From Arhodomonas sp052060015 (GTDB lineage: Bacteria > Pseudomonadota > Gammaproteobacteria > Nitrococcales > Nitrococcaceae), in assembly GCF_052060015.1 (NCBI RefSeq), contig NZ_JBPODZ010000010.1, positions 1 to 64,000 of the forward strand: a DNA stretch of 64,000 bases, written 5' to 3'. Of this stretch, positions 52,363 to 60,709 are shown piece after piece. The notes below the pieces were generated by a model that did no database searches, was not told the origin of the DNA, and saw only the letters and a program-made list of their open reading frames with translations. A program made the position numbers and the translations under genes. Numbering within the stretch: the first letter of the stretch is position 1; every line of letters starts with the position of its first letter.

Positions 52363-54953
52363 GCTGGCACCGCCTGATAGCCGAGCACGCGGGTCAATGC
52401 CTCCAGGTACGGCAGCACCTCGCGGCGCATCCCGACGGGATCCATGGCCGAGGCCGGCGCCCAGTACTCCTCGCCGTAATGGGCATGGCCCATGATCGCA
52501 TTGATCACCGTGACCGCCGCCCCCTGCTCGGTCAGCCAGCTCCGCAGCGCGTGGCGACCGGCATTGGGCGTCGGCCAGCTGTCGGGCAGCAGCGCGTTGA
52601 GCTCCGCCTGCATGGCCGCGCCAGCAAACTCCACCGGCATGCTTTGGCCGCTGTCGTCCGACTGGAAGAGGAACAGGGTGCGATGGAGCGCGAGATCAAA
52701 GCCGTCGCTGCCGTAGACGCTGGCATCGCGGTGCTTGGTCGCCGGCACGTGCACACTCGCCGCGGTGGCCGCCGGCAGGCGCACCCACAGCCGGCGCAGG
52801 TGGCGGAGATAATGGTGCACCTGCTCATAGACGGGTTCGGGTAGCACCACGAGCCGGGCACCGCCACCATCCCAGCGGTCCTTCTCCTGGAGGCATAGGG
52901 TCCGGGTGTCGTGATCGATCTCGGTGAGATCGACGATGGGCGTGCGGACGGCGCGGAAGCCGGTGACGAGCGCCAGGCCGACGCCGGTATACAGCGCCAT
53001 GCGGTTGTGCTGCGTGATGGCATCCATGTGCCCGTGCGCGGTCAATGACTCCCGCAGCACCGCCACAAGGCGCTGCATCGCCTCGACGCGCAGCACCCGG
53101 TCATCGCCCACCCAGCTCTTCGGGGCCGACCAGGCAATGCGCCGGCGTGCGAAGAGCTGCGGCCCCGCAACCTGGTCCGCGTCCAGGATCTCAATCCGCT
53201 CGGCGAGATCGGCCAGGACCGAGTGGTAGCGATCGGCGAGGGCCTCGCGATCGTAGGCGGTGTAGTAGTGATGTACGGATGCGAGGGGGTCGCTGTCGCG
53301 GAACAGGAGACGGCCGGTCAGGTGATCGCCTTCCTCCCGGCCCCGCCACCACGACGGCAATATGCCGGCAAGCGCGTCGTAGCGCAGCCACTTCGGGCGG
53401 ACATACTCGAACGCATGGCGCTCGAGGAACTCGTCCCAACGCGAGCGGAGCGTGCTCGTGCGATGCGTCGTCCACTGCTCGGGGCGATCCGCATCGGTGG
53501 TGTGCGCGGCCACCGACCACACATCCGGATAGACGACCCGCGGCCAGGTCTCCACGCGGGCGCTACCGCGATCGACGCGCATGGGCTGGCGCTCCGGCTC
53601 ATCATAGGGCCGGATCCACATCCCGTGCTCGGGATTGAGCCCCAGTTCGTAGTCCGTCGGCAGGTCTTTCGCGCGCTCGATGATGGGAAAGCGGTGGCGA
53701 CGATTGAGCTCTGCCGGTCGGGCGCCGGTGACCACGGCCACCGCCGCGACCCGCAGCATGCGCAGGGTCTCGTCGCGATGCTGCTGCGCCTGCTGCGTCC
53801 GCGGCTGCAGGCGGGCGAAGCGCTGATAGTCCTCGGAGAGCGTGCCCACGAGCTCGGCGATCTCGGCGACACGAATCCGGGCGGCATCGACCCGCAGGCG
53901 CTGTACCTGCATACGCATCCGCCGCGCACGCGCCCGGGCCGCCGCGTACAGCGAGCCGAGCGGCGGCAGCTCCCCGGGATCCGCATCATCGACCAGCATG
54001 TCGACATCGATCCACGCGCCCCCGCCCGGATTCTGGTACTCCCCCGGCGCGCCACCAGCGTCAAGTATGCCCTCCCGGGGACCTTCGGGCGGTTCGATCA
54101 CCTCGATCATGCCCTCGCGGCCGGCCAGTTGGCCGTATCCATCGCGCGCAACGAAGTACCAATAGTAGGCGTGATCCGGCCAGAGCCGGTCCACCTCCCA
54201 CCGCCCATAGCCACTGGAGTGCGACCGCGGGGTGCTTTCGCCCTGCCGGTCGTGAAACACCGACGGATAGCCCAGTGCGTGCGCCACCCGGATCATCTCC
54301 GCCAGGCAGCCGAGGCCATAGCTCAGCGAGGTCTCATCCTCGCGCTGGAGGTACTCCTTGGCGCTTACCAACGCCTTGAACAGGGCAATAGGCCCCTCGG
54401 CCCGTCGCTCGAACCACGCCACGACATGGTCAAACGTCGGGTGGTGGAGAAAGCGAACGGCCCGGCCCGCCGACTCCATTCGGGCTGGCAGGACGAATTC
54501 ACCCCGCCATAAGATGCGCAGGTGGGCGGCCAGGTAGTGGGCCTGCAGGCGTCGGTACAGCTCGGGATGTTCCCTGCCCTCGCCCTCCCCCTCGGCATCC
54601 TGCCAGTGCCGATACCACAGTGCCGCCCACACCGGGTGGGTCCGGTAATAGCCGCGCAGTGGCGCGACATAGCGGCTGCCGCGACGGCGCGCCGTCAGGC
54701 GCTCGCAGCCCCGCGATGGGTGATCGGCCGGCACGGCGTGCACGGCCGCCGCGAACTCCCAGATGGCGACCGCTTCCGCCGCCCATGTGCCGAGGAGGGG
54801 TTTCGCTGATGTACGCAGTCGGAGGAGGTTATGCGCGATGGGATACACCCCCGGACATTCGGCGGGCATTCCCAGATGGAATCGAACCTCTTCCAGGCGC
54901 TCTCTCCCCTCAGCCGATAGTGCGGCCAGAAATAGCTCTAGGGGGTCATCCAT
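52359..54953 (-). CDS. Second large tyrosine-recombinase-like protein (864 aa)
   Basis: 864 aa from the ATG at 54953 (MDDPLELFLAALSAEG), which overlaps the ParB-like gene by 8 nt; a frame start further upstream lies inside that gene. The C-terminal half looks like a divergent tyrosine-recombinase domain: LVTGFRAVRTPIVDLTEID (Arg I), LCLQEKD (Lys), NAGRHALRSWLTEQGA (H-x-x-R) and IMGHAHYGEEYW (His and candidate Tyr). The Tyr spacing is shorter than usual, so activity could be altered or the protein could be an accessory subunit. It is encoded between the ParB-like gene and the larger recombinase. Confidence 0.75.
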   Translation of the reverse strand: MDDPLELFLAALSAEGRERLEEVRFHLGMPAECPGVYPIAHNLLRLRTSAKPLLGTWAAEAVAIWEFAAAVHAVPADHPSRGCERLTARRRGSRYVAPLRGYYRTHPVWAALWYRHWQDAEGEGEGREHPELYRRLQAHYLAAHLRILWRGEFVLPARMESAGRAVRFLHHPTFDHVVAWFERRAEGPIALFKALVSAKEYLQREDETSLSYGLGCLAEMIRVAHALGYPSVFHDRQGESTPRSHSSGYGRWEVDRLWPDHAYYWYFVARDGYGQLAGREGMIEVIEPPEGPREGILDAGGAPGEYQNPGGGAWIDVDMLVDDADPGELPPLGSLYAAARARARRMRMQVQRLRVDAARIRVAEIAELVGTLSEDYQRFARLQPRTQQAQQHRDETLRMLRVAAVAVVTGARPAELNRRHRFPIIERAKDLPTDYELGLNPEHGMWIRPYDEPERQPMRVDRGSARVETWPRVVYPDVWSVAAHTTDADRPEQWTTHRTSTLRSRWDEFLERHAFEYVRPKWLRYDALAGILPSWWRGREEGDHLTGRLLFRDSDPLASVHHYYTAYDREALADRYHSVLADLAERIEILDADQVAGPQLFARRRIAWSAPKSWVGDDRVLRVEAMQRLVAVLRESLTAHGHMDAITQHNRMALYTGVGLALVTGFRAVRTPIVDLTEIDHDTRTLCLQEKDRWDGGGARLVVLPEPVYEQVHHYLRHLRRLWVRLPAATAASVHVPATKHRDASVYGSDGFDLALHRTLFLFQSDDSGQSMPVEFAGAAMQAELNALLPDSWPTPNAGRHALRSWLTEQGAAVTVINAIMGHAHYGEEYWAPASAMDPVGMRREVLPYLEALTRVLGYQAVPA

Positions 54954-55455
54954 CTCGGTCGCTGTCTTCGCCGTCGCGTATTCGGTACATCCGGCTGCGC
55001 GAAAGGCCAAGGTGGCGAGCAAGGTCCGTACGCGTCAGCCCCTCCATCCCGAGCTCTCGCCACAGCGCCGGCTGCCGCTCATGCGCCTGCAGCCATCGCC
55101 GCACCACCTGCGGATTGGCGCCGGCGCCGTCGATGGCAGGTAGTACCAGCCGCTCGACCGCGGCAATCAGGGACGCCCCCGCCCCCTTGTCCACCTCCAC
55201 CACCGGCACCGCCTCGTCGGGATCAACGGCCGCGCGCATCGCCCGATAGACCACGTGACCGGCAAGCAACTGGTAGCGCCGCCGGCCGCGGCGCACCACC
55301 ACCATCGGGCGCACGACGGCGAGGTGTCTCAGTGCATTGGGAGGGAGTGCCGCTAGGATGCCAACATCCGTTTCATTCAAATCCGTTTCGTCGGAATCAG
55401 GTCGAGCCTCGATCTGCGACAGCGCTACGGTACGCCAGACAGGGTCAGTTGCCAC
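54946..55455 (-). CDS. ParB-like DNA-binding protein of recombinase operon
   Basis: 169 aa from a GTG at 55455, with a G-rich stretch 3 nt upstream. The N-terminal part is ParB/Srx-like (LSQIEARPDS...LRHLAVVRPMVVVRRGRRRYQLLAGHVVYRAM), and the C-terminal part is a helix-turn-helix (LTRTDLARHLGLSRSRMYRIRDG). It is the first gene of three overlapping genes with the two recombinases, so it may position them on their site or regulate the operon. It lacks the usual ParB arginine-rich CTPase box in full. Confidence 0.7.
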   Translation of the reverse strand: MATDPVWRTVALSQIEARPDSDETDLNETDVGILAALPPNALRHLAVVRPMVVVRRGRRRYQLLAGHVVYRAMRAAVDPDEAVPVVEVDKGAGASLIAAVERLVLPAIDGAGANPQVVRRWLQAHERQPALWRELGMEGLTRTDLARHLGLSRSRMYRIRDGEDSDRDG

Positions 55456-55880
55456 GGTCCCCCCGCGCGACGTCAGTGGTTGCAGCTGTGGTCCGATACG
55501 TGTCTCCGCGAGACCCTCAGCCTAACAGACGGACGTCTTGCAGCTTCGCCAAGCCCAAGTGATTCAATCCGACCCGGCGGTAACCCAATGCCGAATCCAA
55601 GCCAATCCGGGGGTGGCGAAGTACCGACGCGTCCAGTCGACATTGGGCTCCTTCCCGAGCTGTTTGTATTCTTTATAGTTTATGGCACGAGCTGCGCTAC
55701 GGCTCACTCAGCGCATCAGCGCGGACGACGGTACGTTCACCCATTGCCTACGGCCACGCGAAGGTGGGTCAATTTTGTTGACCAGCAGGGGGGCAGCTTA
55801 CTTGGCCACTAACATACCTGGATCGCACCTCTACGTACCAACGGGGTGTCCAAGGGATAGAGGAGACTCATCAACTGCGA
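55456..55880. other. Intergenic region upstream of recombinase operon
   Basis: No gene is supportable. It should contain the promoter of the ParB-like/recombinase operon and possibly one end of the element. I found no inverted or direct repeat shared with the other side by eye. Confidence 0.35.
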
Positions 55881-56298
55881 AGATACAGCGTCGCGGCCGA
55901 CGCTACACCGACGCCTATGACACGGTGGCGGAGACGCGCGATCCGCCGCCGCTGTGCCGCCCTTTCCGGGCCAGACACCGGAGACGCCCAAGGCGGCGCT
56001 CGGTCGCAGCCAGTTCCGGGCACTGCTGGAGAAAGCGATCGGCGGATTGCCGCCTGAGCTCCGTTTGGTGTTCACGCTGCGAGAAGCCGAGGGGATGACC
56101 ATCCAGGCCATCGCCGAGGATTTGCGGCTCTCTCCCGTGACGATGAAGACCCGCCTGTTCCGTGCCCGCCGCCAGCTTCGTCGAACCCAGGAACGCCACA
56201 TCATAAACGGTGGCTTCGAGCGCCTGTTCCCCTTCGTCGGTGCGCGTTGCACGCGGATGGCGGACCGCGTCATCGACGCACTGCGGCGCCGTCGTTGA
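55881..56298 (+). pseudogene. ECF sigma factor C-terminal remnant
   Basis: From 56011 the frame reads ALLEKAIGGLPPELRLVFTLREAEGMTIQAIAEDLRLSPVTMKTRLFRARRQLRR, the region 4 helix-turn-helix of an extracytoplasmic-function sigma factor. The region 2 half is missing and the preceding sequence is in another frame. It is a truncated gene at the right border of the recombinase operon. Confidence 0.7.
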
Positions 56299-56386
56299 TG
56301 GAGACAGGCCCCGCTCGCGTGAGGTATCACAGGTATACCGCCCCACGGCCAAGAGGGGGCTATCAAGCACCGGCAAACCCTGGCAC

Positions 56387-57643
56387 CTAGGACCGGTAGT
56401 GGCCGTTCGCGCGGACATACTCCTCGGTGAGATCGCAGGTATAAACCCGATCCGCGGCAGCGCCGACGCCAAGGAAAACACGAATAGCAACCACTTCCCC
56501 ATCCATGTAGGAAGCCAGGGCACTCTCGTCGATATGGGTGCAGCCACGCCCGGCTTCTGCCACGGCAATATCTCCGAACGAGATCCCCAATGCCTCCCGG
56601 CGGATCGGTTCACCCGACTTGCCCACGGCCATGACAACCCGACCCCAGTTGGCGTCCCGGCCCCCCACGGCGGTCTTCACCAGTGGAGAATTCGCGATAG
56701 AGAAAGCCACACGCCTAGCAGAAGCCTTGGTCTTCGCGCCCGTCACTTCCACCTCGATCAGCCTGCTCGCGCCCTCCCCATCCCGTACCACCTGCAACGC
56801 CAAATCCCGCAGAATCGAGTGCACGGCCTCATTCACGCCGGCAACCAGTGCACCCACATCTGAGTCGACGGGCCTACGGATATTTCCCGACCTTCCAGTG
56901 GCAAACATCAGGATCATGTCCGAGGTCGAGGTGTCCGAGTCGATGCTGATGGCGTTGAAGGTGTCGTCCACCCCGCCACGGAGCATCTGCTGAATCGCAG
57001 CCGCTTCCACGGGCGCATCCGTGAATAGAAACGCCAGCGTCGTCGCCATATTCGGGGCCACCATCCCTGATCCCTTCGCGATCCCCGCGACACGGTACTG
57101 CGCGCCCCCAACGTGAATCTCCCGCACGGAACCCTTGGGGTGAGTGTCTGTCGTCATCATTGCCCTGGCGGCATCCTCGAGGGTATGCGCCCCCAGCGTC
57201 GCACTCATCCCGGGTAGGGTTTGTTCGAAGGCACTCATGTCCAGGGGTTCGCCGATCACTCCGGTTGAGGCAAGGAACACCTCCTCGGGTGCACACCCAA
57301 TGCCATGTGCCGCTAGCTGCGCAGTCCGTTCCGCCGCACTGAGCCCCGCCGGCCCGTTAAAGACGTTCGCATTCCCCGCGTTGACGAAAAGGCCTCTCGC
57401 CCTTCCATCACCAATAATGCCGCGGCACCAGTCGACCGGCGCGCCAGGGCAGGCGGACTGTGTGAACACACCACCCACACTCGCCCCCTGCGGAAACGCC
57501 ACCAGAAACGCATCCGTTCGCCCGCGATACTTCATGCCGGTCTCAGCGACCGAGAAGGCGGTGCCCGCAACCGTGCTCGCACCGTCGGCGAAGCGAAATT
57601 CCGGGGCGAGATACCGGTTGAGGTCGTCCCGGTCGGCGCTCAT
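56387..57643 (-). CDS. argJ: Ornithine acetyltransferase / N-acetylglutamate synthase (ArgJ)
   Basis: 418 aa from the ATG at 57643, which overlaps the dehydrogenase stop by 4 nt. Family motifs: ASTGVIGEPL, AKGSGMVAPNMATTLAF with the self-cleavage site before the nucleophile Thr in M-A-T, SIDSDTSTSDMILMFATG, GGRDANWGRVVMAVG, and the C-terminal DLTEEYVRANGHYRS. ArgJ moves an acetyl group from N-acetylornithine to glutamate in arginine synthesis. Here it is the last gene of a catabolic operon with a GabT-like aminotransferase and a GabD-like dehydrogenase, so it may act on another N-acetyl amine. Confidence 0.93.
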   Translation of the reverse strand: MSADRDDLNRYLAPEFRFADGASTVAGTAFSVAETGMKYRGRTDAFLVAFPQGASVGGVFTQSACPGAPVDWCRGIIGDGRARGLFVNAGNANVFNGPAGLSAAERTAQLAAHGIGCAPEEVFLASTGVIGEPLDMSAFEQTLPGMSATLGAHTLEDAARAMMTTDTHPKGSVREIHVGGAQYRVAGIAKGSGMVAPNMATTLAFLFTDAPVEAAAIQQMLRGGVDDTFNAISIDSDTSTSDMILMFATGRSGNIRRPVDSDVGALVAGVNEAVHSILRDLALQVVRDGEGASRLIEVEVTGAKTKASARRVAFSIANSPLVKTAVGGRDANWGRVVMAVGKSGEPIRREALGISFGDIAVAEAGRGCTHIDESALASYMDGEVVAIRVFLGVGAAADRVYTCDLTEEYVRANGHYRS

Positions 57644-59100
57644 GAGGGCCTCAGGCCACCAAAGCACAGCTGCTTGATCTCGACGTACTCGTCGATGCCG
57701 TATTTGGACCCTTCACGGCCTATGCCGCTTTCCTTGATCCCACCGAACGGCGCCAGCTCACTGGAGATCACCCCCTCGTTAATACCGACCATTCCGACCT
57801 CGAGACGCTCCCCGAAATGCCACATTCGGGAAACGTCACTTGTGTAGAGGTAGGCCATCAGCCCATAGGCGGTATCATTGGCCATCTCCAAGGCTTCGTC
57901 GTCATTGCGGAAACGGAACACCGGTGCAATCGGGGCGAAGGCCTCCTCATTGGCGATGCGCATCGAGCGATCTACGGAGGTGAGGACGGTAGGCTCAAAC
58001 CATGCAGCTTCGGGGTGCCAGCGCCCTCCGCCGCACTCCAGTTGCGCCCCGCGCGCAAGCGCATCCTCAACGAGCGCCTCTGCCTTCTCGACCGCTCGCT
58101 CGTTGATGAGAGGCCCCTGGGTTACCGTCTCGTCCGCGCCGTTACCAAGCCGTAGTTCCACAATCCGCTGGCTCAGCCCCTCAACGAACGCATCGTGCAC
58201 CGCCTCGTGCACGAAAATTCGGTTCGCGCATACGCAGGTCTGCCCCGAGTTGCGGTATTTTGCCGCCACCACGCCCTCGATGGCCCGCTCGAGATCGGCA
58301 TCCTCGAAGATGATGAACGGCGCGTTGCCGCCGAGCTCCAGGGAGACCTTCTTGAGCCCGGGCGCGGAGCGCTCCAGCAGCAGCTTTCCGACTCGTGTCG
58401 AGCCGGTGAATGAGATCTTCCGCACCTTCTCGTGCCGACAGAAGAGTTCTCCGACACCTGGAGCATCCAGGGTTGTAACAACGTTGATGAGCCCGTCCGG
58501 GACGCCCGCCTCCGTCGCCAGCTGCGCCGCCATCAGGGCGGTCAACGGCGTCTCCTCGGAGGGCTTGACCACCATGGAACATCCGGCAGCAAGCGCCGCG
58601 GCGACCTTGCGCGTGATCATCGCTAGGGGGAAATTCCAGGGGGTGATAGCGGCACATACCCCGATGGGCTGTTTGACCACGACGAACCGGCGATCCCCTG
58701 TCGGCCCTGGAATCAGGTCGCCGTAGAGGCGTTTGGCTTCCTCGGCGAACCACTCCACAAACGAGGCACCGAACTCAACCTCGCCCCGCGCCTCAGACAG
58801 GGGCTTGCCCTGCTCCTCCGTGATCAGGGCGGCGATAGCCTCTCTATGCTCCTTGAGCTTGGCATGCCAGGCACGCAGTACTGCAGCGCGCTCCTTGCCG
58901 GAGCGCTCCCGCCACTGCGCCTGCGCGGCAATTGCGCCGTCGATCGCCGCGCCGGCATCCTCCACCGTCATGTCGGCCACCTCGGTGATCACCGCTCCGG
59001 TGGCCGGATTCGTCACCGGGAACACCCGCCCGTGGGCCGCCGGGGTCCACGAACCATTCACGAACGCCCGTCCCCTCTCTAATACGCCCGCACCCCTCAC
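57640..59100 (-). CDS. gabD: Succinate-semialdehyde-type aldehyde dehydrogenase (GabD-like)
   Basis: 486 aa from a GTG at 59100 that overlaps the aminotransferase stop by 4 nt; a GTG about 15 codons later (VNGSWTP) is possible. Motifs: TPWNFPLAMITRKVAAALAAGC, FTGSTRVGK, LELGGNAPF with the catalytic Glu, NSGQTCVCANR with the nucleophile Cys, and PFGGIKESGIGREG. The sequence is of the NAD(P)-dependent succinate-semialdehyde/glutarate-semialdehyde class. It should oxidise the aldehyde made by the coupled aminotransferase. Confidence 0.9.
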   Translation of the reverse strand: MRGAGVLERGRAFVNGSWTPAAHGRVFPVTNPATGAVITEVADMTVEDAGAAIDGAIAAQAQWRERSGKERAAVLRAWHAKLKEHREAIAALITEEQGKPLSEARGEVEFGASFVEWFAEEAKRLYGDLIPGPTGDRRFVVVKQPIGVCAAITPWNFPLAMITRKVAAALAAGCSMVVKPSEETPLTALMAAQLATEAGVPDGLINVVTTLDAPGVGELFCRHEKVRKISFTGSTRVGKLLLERSAPGLKKVSLELGGNAPFIIFEDADLERAIEGVVAAKYRNSGQTCVCANRIFVHEAVHDAFVEGLSQRIVELRLGNGADETVTQGPLINERAVEKAEALVEDALARGAQLECGGGRWHPEAAWFEPTVLTSVDRSMRIANEEAFAPIAPVFRFRNDDEALEMANDTAYGLMAYLYTSDVSRMWHFGERLEVGMVGINEGVISSELAPFGGIKESGIGREGSKYGIDEYVEIKQLCFGGLRPS

Positions 59101-60410
59101 GCGACAACCCGCCTTTCGGCCACGACATCACGGAGGCTTTCCTCAAAGATGTCCAGCCCTTCCTCTAAGAGACTCTCCGGAATCGTTAGCGGTGTCAGGA
59201 GCCGAATCGCATTCCCCCATACGCCGCAAGGCAGCAGGATCAGGCCGTTGTCTTCCGCTTTGCTGATCATGGGTTTGACGATATCCGGCCAGGGTTCCCT
59301 GGTGGTGCGATCCTTAACGAACTCGATCGCGATCATCGCGCCAAGACCGCGGACATCGCCGATGCATTCCAATGCCGGGTCCTCCTTGAGTCGCTCGAAG
59401 CGCTCCATGACCCTTCGGCCGACCATCTCCGCGCGATCGGCCAGCCGTTCCTCCTCAATCACCTCAAGCACCGCAAGGGCTGCCGCGCATGAAACCGGGT
59501 TGCCGCCGTAGGTGGATCCGACCCCGCCGAGCGGGATCCGGTCCATAACCTCCGCGCGGCCGGAGACTGCGGAGATGGGGAAGCCACCACCCAGCCCTTT
59601 CGCCATGGTCACGATGTCGGCCGCTACCTCGAAATGCTCCATGGCAAAGAGGCGGCCGGTGCGCCCGAAACCAGTCTGGATTTCATCGGCGATCAGCAGA
59701 ATACCGTGGTCATCGCAGATCTTGCGCAGGGCCTGCATGAAGCCTTTTGATGCGGGATAGAATCCGCCCTCCCCCTGCACCGGCTCGACGATGATGCCGG
59801 CCACCCGGGAGGGGTCCACATCGTATTTGAATATGTGTTCCACTGCTTCCAACGCGTCCGCGTCGCTGACCCCGTGATAGGTGACGGGGAACGGCGCATG
59901 GAAAACCTCCGGGAACAGTGGGCCAAACCCCTTTTTATAGGGCTGCGTCTTCCCCGTCAGGCTCATTGCCATCATCGTCCGCCCGTGAAACGCCCCGGAG
60001 AACGCGATGAACGCGGACCGTCCGGTCGCTGCCCGGGCAATCTTTATGGCATTCTCCACGGCCTCCGCGCCCGTTGACATCAGGTACGTCTTCTTCGCGA
60101 AATCACCGGGCAACAGATCGTTCAGCTTTTCGCAGAGTTCCACGTACCGCGCATAGGGCGTTGCTTGGGCGGCAGCATGCGTCAGGTAGTTGAGCTGTTC
60201 CCTGGCCGCTTCGAGCACCTTCGGGTGGCGGTGACCGGTGTTATTGACGGCGATACCGGCAGCGAAGTCGATATATCGCTTGCCATCCACGTCCCAGAGT
60301 TGGGCATTGTCGGCCCTCTCGATATAGATTCCGTGCTGCTTTGAGAGTCCGGCGGGGATCGCCTGGCTATCCCTAGCCTTGAGTTCTTCATTCTGCGTCT
60401 GAGTATTCAT
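59097..60410 (-). CDS. gabT: 4-aminobutyrate-type aminotransferase (GabT-like)
   Basis: 437 aa from the ATG at 60410 (MNTQTQNEELKARDSQ). It is a class III PLP aminotransferase: NNTGHRHPKV, THAAAQATPYARYVELCEKLN, MSTGAEAVENAIKIAR, the DEIQTGFGRTG motif and the PLP-lysine in TMAKGLGGGFP. It is closest in motif pattern to 4-aminobutyrate/5-aminovalerate aminotransferases. In this operon it would convert the omega-amino acid released from a lactam into a semialdehyde for the next enzyme. The substrate chain length is not readable. Confidence 0.9.
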   Translation of the reverse strand: MNTQTQNEELKARDSQAIPAGLSKQHGIYIERADNAQLWDVDGKRYIDFAAGIAVNNTGHRHPKVLEAAREQLNYLTHAAAQATPYARYVELCEKLNDLLPGDFAKKTYLMSTGAEAVENAIKIARAATGRSAFIAFSGAFHGRTMMAMSLTGKTQPYKKGFGPLFPEVFHAPFPVTYHGVSDADALEAVEHIFKYDVDPSRVAGIIVEPVQGEGGFYPASKGFMQALRKICDDHGILLIADEIQTGFGRTGRLFAMEHFEVAADIVTMAKGLGGGFPISAVSGRAEVMDRIPLGGVGSTYGGNPVSCAAALAVLEVIEEERLADRAEMVGRRVMERFERLKEDPALECIGDVRGLGAMIAIEFVKDRTTREPWPDIVKPMISKAEDNGLILLPCGVWGNAIRLLTPLTIPESLLEEGLDIFEESLRDVVAERRVVA

Positions 60411-60513
60411 CACGACATCCCTGCTCCCCCAGCCCACAATGACAGCCGGGGAAGTGAAAGAGGTTAGCGGTGACCAGCGGTCCGCGCGGGCACGGACCGC
60501 CCCTTGCGTGACC

Positions 60514-60708
60514 CTACTTCAGGTCAGCTTTCGCCCAGCGCCGATCGCGCTCGAGCTTCCAGTCCACGCAGGCCTGGGAGCAGTAGGTCTCGTCGTCGTG
60601 GACAACCATTTTGCGGGCATCCTCCTCGACCTGCTCGTAGATCAAGATTCCGCAGTTGGCACACTTGAGATAGCTGTCAATGTATAGCCCGTTGTCGGAG
60701 AACCTCAT
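60514..60708 (-). CDS. Small zinc-ribbon protein coupled to HyuB
   Basis: 64 aa from the ATG at 60708, which lies 1 nt after the HyuB stop with GGGGGG upstream. It has a four-cysteine knuckle pair, CANCGILIYEQ (C-x2-C) and YCSQACVDW (C-x3-C), separated by about 25 residues, as in zinc ribbons. It recalls the small gamma subunit of acetone carboxylase, which joins HyuA- and HyuB-like subunits, though I cannot claim homology. A third subunit of the HyuAB enzyme is plausible. Confidence 0.7.
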   Translation of the reverse strand: MRFSDNGLYIDSYLKCANCGILIYEQVEEDARKMVVHDDETYCSQACVDWKLERDRRWAKADLK

Positions 60709-60709
60709 C

